From assembly GCA_025194985.1 (NCBI GenBank), contig JAOANE010000048.1, positions 1-64,000 of the forward strand: 64,000 nt of DNA, given 5' to 3'. The translations under genes were made by a program, and so were the position numbers. Shown one piece after another: positions 60,470 to 64,000 of this stretch. Each line of letters opens with the position of its first letter. The stretch's first letter is position 1. Origin of the DNA: Regnicoccus frigidus (GTDB taxonomy: Bacteria > Cyanobacteriota > Cyanobacteriia > PCC-6307 > Cyanobiaceae). The notes under the pieces are model-generated. The model saw only the letters and a list, made by a program, of their open reading frames with translations, was not told where the DNA came from and did no database searches.

Positions 60470-62407
60470 ATGGGAAGCAACAGCGCAGAATGCGGCCATC
60501 TCCGTGGGGACCCCTTGCTCACCCGCCTGCCCCAGCAGCGCTGGCAGCTGCCAGCTCCCCTCCCGGAGATAGATGATGGAGCCGAGGCCATCGTCGCGCT
60601 GGGCCTTGAGCCCGAGATTCTGGCTGTTCTGCGCCGGCGGGGCTACGGCACGGCAGAGGCGATCGGCCATGTGCTCGAACCGGCGCCGGCCCCGGATCCC
60701 CATCAGCACTTCAGCGATCTGAGCCGGGCCGTCCAGCGGCTGTCTCAGGCCTGCGCCAAGGCCGAAGCCGTAGCGATCTGCGGTGACTACGACGCCGATG
60801 GCATGACCAGCACCGCCCTGCTGGTGGGAGTGCTGCAGCGGCTCGGGGCCAGGCCGGTGGCGGCGATCCCCAGCCGGCTCGACGATGGCTACGGCCTCAA
60901 TGCCGCCATGGTCGAACGGCTGGCCGAGGAGGGCATCGCCCTGCTGGTCACCGTCGACAACGGCATTGCCGCCGTTGAGGCCCTTGAGCGGGCCCAGGCC
61001 CTGCAGGTGGAGGTGATCCTCACCGACCACCACACCCTGCCACCGCAGCATCCCCCCTACCTGGCCCTGCTGCATCCGGCCTGCACTCCTGAGGGTTCGC
61101 CCTACCGAGGTCTGGCCGGCGTCGGGCTGGCCTACGTGCTGGCCGTTGCCCTCGCCGGCAGCCTGGGCCGGAGCGACGCCACCGCCATGGCGCTCGATCT
61201 GTTCTGTATCGGCACGATCGCCGACATGGCTCCCTTGTTGGGGGTGAACCGTCGCTGGCTGCGCGACGGGCTGCCGCGCCTGCATTGCTCCGGCCTGGCG
61301 GGCCTGCAGGCGCTGCAACGCCTGGCTGGCGTGGGGGACACCCCCCTCGATGCAACGGCTGTGGCTTTTCAACTGGCGCCTCGGATCAATGCGGTGGGCC
61401 GGCTGGGGGACCCCCAGCTGGTGGTGGAGTTGCTCACCACCGCAGACGACGAACGGGCCATGGAGCTGGCCCAGGAGTGCGAAGCGCTCAACCGGCAACG
61501 CCGCGAGCTCTGTGATGCGATCGAGGCCGAAGCGGTGGCCTTGGTGGAAGCGGACGGCCCGGAGCGGACCCCGTTTCTGCTGCTGGCCCAGAGCCATTGG
61601 CACCATGGCGTGATCGGGGTGGTGGCCGCCCGGCTGGTGGAACGGTTCGGCCTGCCGGTGGCTCTGCTGGCAGGCGAGGGCAACGGACGCTTGCGCTCCT
61701 CGGTGCGGGCGCCGCGGGGCTTTGCTGTGGATCAGGCCCTGAGCCATTGCCAGGCGCTGCTGGAGCGCCATGGCGGTCACCCGGCGGCCGGTGGCTTCAC
61801 CGTGCGGGCCGAGAACGTGGCGGCGTTGCATCAGGCCCTCAATGGGCTGGCAGGTGATTGGTTGAAGGGACGCAGCAGCGGTGCCCCGGTGGAGCCAGAA
61901 GCCAGGCTCTCCCTGGATCGGGTCACTCCCAATTTCTGGCGGAACCTGCAGCGGCTCGAACCGCTCGGTGCCGGCCTGGCGGTGCCGGTGTTCTGGTCTG
62001 CCGGTTGCAAGGTCATCGAACAGCGCCTGCTGCGTGGCGGCCATCTGCAACTCAACCTTGAGCAAGGGGAGTGCCGTCAGCGGGCGATTGCCTGGCGTTG
62101 GCAGGGTGAAGGTCCCGTTCCCATCCAGGTGGATGTGGCCTTCCGCTTGCGCATCAATCGCTGGCAGGGCGAGGAACGCCTGCAACTCGAACTGGTGGGC
62201 CTGCGCCCCAGTGGCGGCGGAGAAGTGGTGTTGCAACGGCGCGAACGCACCTACTGGTGCCGCCGCGATGGGGACGACCTGTTGATCCGCAATGAGGCCG
62301 GGGAGGAATTGCGCTCGCCAGCTTCAGCAGCAGCCAGCAGCAAGACCCACCCCTATTTGCAGGGACTGTTCAACGAGGCGGCTCTGGCACTCGGCTTGGC
62401 AGCCTGA
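60470..62407 (+). CDS. recJ: Single-stranded-DNA-specific exonuclease RecJ
   Basis: A protein of about 645 residues with 5'-to-3' ssDNA exonuclease features used in recombination and mismatch or base-excision repair. The DHH domain shows VAICGDYDADGMTSTALLVG (about 100), LLVTVDNGIAAVEAL, ILTDHHTLPPQHP (about 184) and FCIGTIADMAPLLGVNRR. The DHHA1 domain shows HHGVIGVVAARLVERFGLPV and RHGGHPAAGGFTV, and an OB-like tail follows. ATG 60470 is chosen as the first start inside the conserved N-terminus. Confidence 0.94.
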   Translation: MGSNSAECGHLRGDPLLTRLPQQRWQLPAPLPEIDDGAEAIVALGLEPEILAVLRRRGYGTAEAIGHVLEPAPAPDPHQHFSDLSRAVQRLSQACAKAEAVAICGDYDADGMTSTALLVGVLQRLGARPVAAIPSRLDDGYGLNAAMVERLAEEGIALLVTVDNGIAAVEALERAQALQVEVILTDHHTLPPQHPPYLALLHPACTPEGSPYRGLAGVGLAYVLAVALAGSLGRSDATAMALDLFCIGTIADMAPLLGVNRRWLRDGLPRLHCSGLAGLQALQRLAGVGDTPLDATAVAFQLAPRINAVGRLGDPQLVVELLTTADDERAMELAQECEALNRQRRELCDAIEAEAVALVEADGPERTPFLLLAQSHWHHGVIGVVAARLVERFGLPVALLAGEGNGRLRSSVRAPRGFAVDQALSHCQALLERHGGHPAAGGFTVRAENVAALHQALNGLAGDWLKGRSSGAPVEPEARLSLDRVTPNFWRNLQRLEPLGAGLAVPVFWSAGCKVIEQRLLRGGHLQLNLEQGECRQRAIAWRWQGEGPVPIQVDVAFRLRINRWQGEERLQLELVGLRPSGGGEVVLQRRERTYWCRRDGDDLLIRNEAGEELRSPASAAASSKTHPYLQGLFNEAALALGLAA

Positions 62408-62410
62408 CGC

Positions 62411-62518
62411 TCAGAGCGCGCCGCGCCGATAGAAGAGAATGAAGATCACGGCTGGCCCTGCCAGGGTGATCAACGCCAGGGCCATGAAGTTGGCAATGAG
62501 ATGGATGTCGATACCCAT
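62411..62518 (-). CDS. psb30: Photosystem II protein Psb30 (Ycf12)
   Basis: A 35-residue single-helix subunit of the Photosystem II core. The minus strand from ATG 62518 encodes MGIDIHLIANFMALALITLA then GPAVIFILFYRRGAL and TGA. The LAGPAVIFILFYRRGAL end is diagnostic of Psb30. It starts 108 bases from the YkgJ gene (divergent) and ends three bases from the recJ stop (convergent). Confidence 0.92.
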   Translation of the reverse strand: MGIDIHLIANFMALALITLAGPAVIFILFYRRGAL

Positions 62519-62635
62519 GAATCCCTGGCCCGCTACGAAGACGTTCTGTGGCTCAGGTTACGGGAGAACGGAGCCCTGCAAACGGATCGGACCGTGCCAC
62601 TGTGACCGCTTGTCACAGCAACCGGGGTGGAGTTG

Positions 62636-62992
62636 ATGGGCTGCGGAAGCCACTGGAGCTGCATCGGCGGGTGTGGCGCCTGCTGCCGGCTGGATCCGGA
62701 GCGGCGGAGCGAGGCCCTCGAAGCCCTGAGCCCGATGCAGCGCAGCCAGTACCTGGACATGGTGGGCGCCGATGGTTGGTGCCGCCACTACGACACCGGT
62801 GGACGCGCTTGCCGCATCTACGCAGACCGTCCTGATTTTTGCCGGGTTAGCAACCTTCCTGCCCTGTTCGGGGTGCCGAGCGAGCAGAGCGACGCCTTCG
62901 CGATTGCCTGTTGCCGCCAGCAGATCCGCGAGGAGTACGGCGGACGCAGCTCGGTGCTGCGGCGCTTTGAGCGGGGCACGCGTCAGCCATGA
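62636..62992 (+). CDS. YkgJ-family cysteine-cluster protein
   Basis: A protein of about 118 residues with the family cysteine set: C-x3-CGACC near the N-terminus (SCIGGCGACCRLDPE), WCRHYDTGGRACRIYADRPD, FCRVSNLPALF and the later CCRQQI. The cysteines are expected to bind zinc or an iron-sulphur cluster. The function is unknown. ATG 62636 is chosen; GTG 62627 is in frame three codons upstream. Overlaps the next gene start by four bases (ATGA). Confidence 0.85.
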   Translation: MGCGSHWSCIGGCGACCRLDPERRSEALEALSPMQRSQYLDMVGADGWCRHYDTGGRACRIYADRPDFCRVSNLPALFGVPSEQSDAFAIACCRQQIREEYGGRSSVLRRFERGTRQP

Positions 62993-63336
62993 GCAACAGC
63001 CCTGAGCCCGATGACACACCGGCTGAGGCGAAGCCAGCGGACACAACCGTGTGGGCGCTTATCTTCACCACCTTCACCACGGTGTTCCTCGCCGAGCTGG
63101 GCGACAAGACCCAACTGGCCGCCCTGTTGCTGGCCGCTGAATCCGGCCGGCCCCTGCTGGTTTTCGCCGGGGCTGCCCTCGCCTTGATCTGCTCCAGCCT
63201 GGTGGGCGTGCTGTTGGGGCGCTGGTTGGCCTCCGTGCTGCCGCCCCAGCGGCTGGAGCGGATTTCCGGACTGCTGATGGTGTCCCTCGGCCTCTGGCTG
63301 GGCTCCCAGGCCAGCCTCGGACTGCTCAGCCCGTAA
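62989..63336 (+). CDS. TMEM165/GDT1 family transporter, first half-size copy
   Basis: A 115-residue membrane protein with three helices and the family motif VFLAELGDKTQLAALLLA (Glu-x-Gly-Asp-Lys-Thr). The full-length family exchanges Mn2+ or Ca2+, and the Synechocystis member Mnx exports manganese from the cytoplasm to the thylakoid lumen. Half-size copies presumably pair with the adjacent second half. A polar N-terminus of about 20 residues precedes the first helix. Confidence 0.88.
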   Translation: MSNSPEPDDTPAEAKPADTTVWALIFTTFTTVFLAELGDKTQLAALLLAAESGRPLLVFAGAALALICSSLVGVLLGRWLASVLPPQRLERISGLLMVSLGLWLGSQASLGLLSP

Positions 63337-63354
63337 CTCCGAAACCTTGATTCG

Positions 63355-63639
63355 ATGCAACTTCCGCTCCTGGCCTCCACCTTTCTGACTGTGTTTCTCG
63401 CCGAGCTGGGTGACAAGACCCAGCTGACGATCGTGACGATCAGCGGCACCACCAGCAATCCGATCGCGGTGTTTGTCGGCAGCTCGGGGGCCTTGGTGCT
63501 CGCCAGCTTGCTGGGTGCCTACGCCGGGGGTTCCCTTTCCACTTTGATTCCTGCCGATGCCCTCCAACTCGCCGCTTCGCTCGGCTTCCTTTTGATCGGC
63601 ACCCGGCTGATCATTCGAGCCGGAACAGAAGATTCGTAG
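63355..63639 (+). CDS. TMEM165/GDT1 family transporter, second half-size copy
   Basis: A 94-residue membrane protein with three helices and the same signature as its neighbour (VFLAELGDKTQLTIVTISG), followed by VFVGSSGALVLASLLGAYAG and SLGFLLIGTRLIIRAG. It lies 18 bases downstream of the first half. Together they would rebuild the two-repeat fold of a full-length cation exchanger, presumably as a heterodimer. Confidence 0.88.
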   Translation: MQLPLLASTFLTVFLAELGDKTQLTIVTISGTTSNPIAVFVGSSGALVLASLLGAYAGGSLSTLIPADALQLAASLGFLLIGTRLIIRAGTEDS

Positions 63640-63728
63640 AGTGTGGCTTCATAACAACCGCTTTCCTGGGCATCGCTGCGCGCCCAGGGCTTCCAAGCCT
63701 TGCCTGCTTTCCTTTGACTCTCCCCCCG

Positions 63729-64000
63729 ATGAAGTTCACGGTCGCCGGTCTGCTCGACCAGCTCCCTGCCTCCGACGCCCTGCCACTCGCCAAGTTGGAG
63801 AAGGCTCTCGGTCTGAGCCAGAAGACCGACAAGGCGATGCTGCGGATCGCGCTTGAGGGCTTGGGCCGCGTTGGGCTTCTTGAGGAAGGCGAAGCCGGCG
63901 TGCAGCGTTGCCACGACGAGAGCCTGATCGAGGCGCGCCTGCGCTGCTCCAGCAAGGGCTTCTGTTTCGCCCTGCGCGAAGACGGCAACGAAGACATCTA
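63729..64000 (+). CDS. RNase II/R family exoribonuclease, N-terminal fragment (window edge)
   Basis: From ATG 63729 the frame encodes about 90 residues to the window end. It begins MKFTVAGLLDQLPASDALPL, continues with a helical winged-helix-like segment (KLEKALGLSQKTDKAMLRIA) and reaches IEARLRCSSKGFCFALREDG, the start of the cold-shock RNA-binding region typical of cyanobacterial RNase II-like proteins. The catalytic RNB domain is beyond the window. Confidence 0.75.
   Translation, partial: MKFTVAGLLDQLPASDALPLAKLEKALGLSQKTDKAMLRIALEGLGRVGLLEEGEAGVQRCHDESLIEARLRCSSKGFCFALREDGNEDI

Noticed and set aside
60251..62236. 661-codon minus-strand open frame across recJ
   Set aside because: Antisense shadow of recJ, rich in His/Gln/Gly with no domain signals.
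1..64000. Scattered GCGATCGC (HIP1) octamers
   Set aside because: Several are present, but in such GC-rich DNA I cannot show enrichment without counting and a background model.
1..64000. CRISPR arrays, rRNA or tRNA genes
   Set aside because: No regularly spaced repeats, rRNA-like stretches or cloverleaf-compatible T-arm sequences were seen.

Overview
The window reads as a chromosomal segment of a picocyanobacterium of the Cyanobium/Synechococcus (alpha-cyanobacterial) type. The DNA is GC-rich and densely packed, with many ATGA-type start/stop overlaps. It encodes Photosystem II proteins (psb30/ycf12, psb32), Ycf20- and Ycf55-family proteins, orange carotenoid protein, a CSP41-like protein, FtsH, LpxD and several families largely restricted to cyanobacteria (DUF3727, DUF1350, UPF0182). 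Genus assignment is inference; no rRNA or tRNA gene was found.

Layout. 1-9.2 kb: metallophosphoesterase tail, type II NADH dehydrogenase with a MidA-family methyltransferase, psb32, an exported lambda-type lysozyme, a glycosyltransferase-like gene with a TIGR04168-type phosphoesterase, nadA and a class I aldolase. 9.3-26.2 kb: all four parts of the ligase-associated DNA repair module (exonuclease, ATP-dependent ligase, Lhr-type helicase, PdeM endonuclease). The exonuclease and ligase are separated by about 7.5 kb of more AT-rich accessory DNA. That DNA carries a DUF1254 pseudogene with two in-frame stops, an OCP gene, a frameshifted integron-type integrase, an unknown protein, a DUF1350 protein and a bile-acid:Na symporter family protein. 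Between helicase and PdeM lies a fusion of a degenerate sigma-54-activator-like AAA+ domain with a membrane polyferredoxin.

26.2-42.5 kb: CBS protein, pgsA, CSP41-like, hisA, a Fur-family regulator, a Ycf55-like protein, a thioredoxin-fold exported protein, fumC, two secreted proteins (one apparently frameshifted), a CofE-like protein, the coupled cluster ruvX-DUF3727-yqeG-proB, and a large MscS-type channel. 43-52 kb: polysaccharide deacetylase, lpxD, leuB, a proteobacterial-type phosphoribulokinase, prepilin peptidase, accD, a Gfo/Idh/MocA oxidoreductase and class II fructose-bisphosphate aldolase followed by a clear terminator. 52-64 kb: UPF0182 protein, thrC with a MoaD/ThiS-like carrier, a cupin, ftsH, rpmF, ycf20-like, recJ, psb30, a YkgJ cysteine-cluster protein, two half-size TMEM165/GDT1 transporters and the start of an RNase II/R gene.

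Most of the window is ordinary core metabolism and photosynthesis support. The points most worth a second look are the AAA+/polyferredoxin fusion, the island inside the repair module, several genes with single-base lesions, and a strong hairpin between UPF0182 and thrC.
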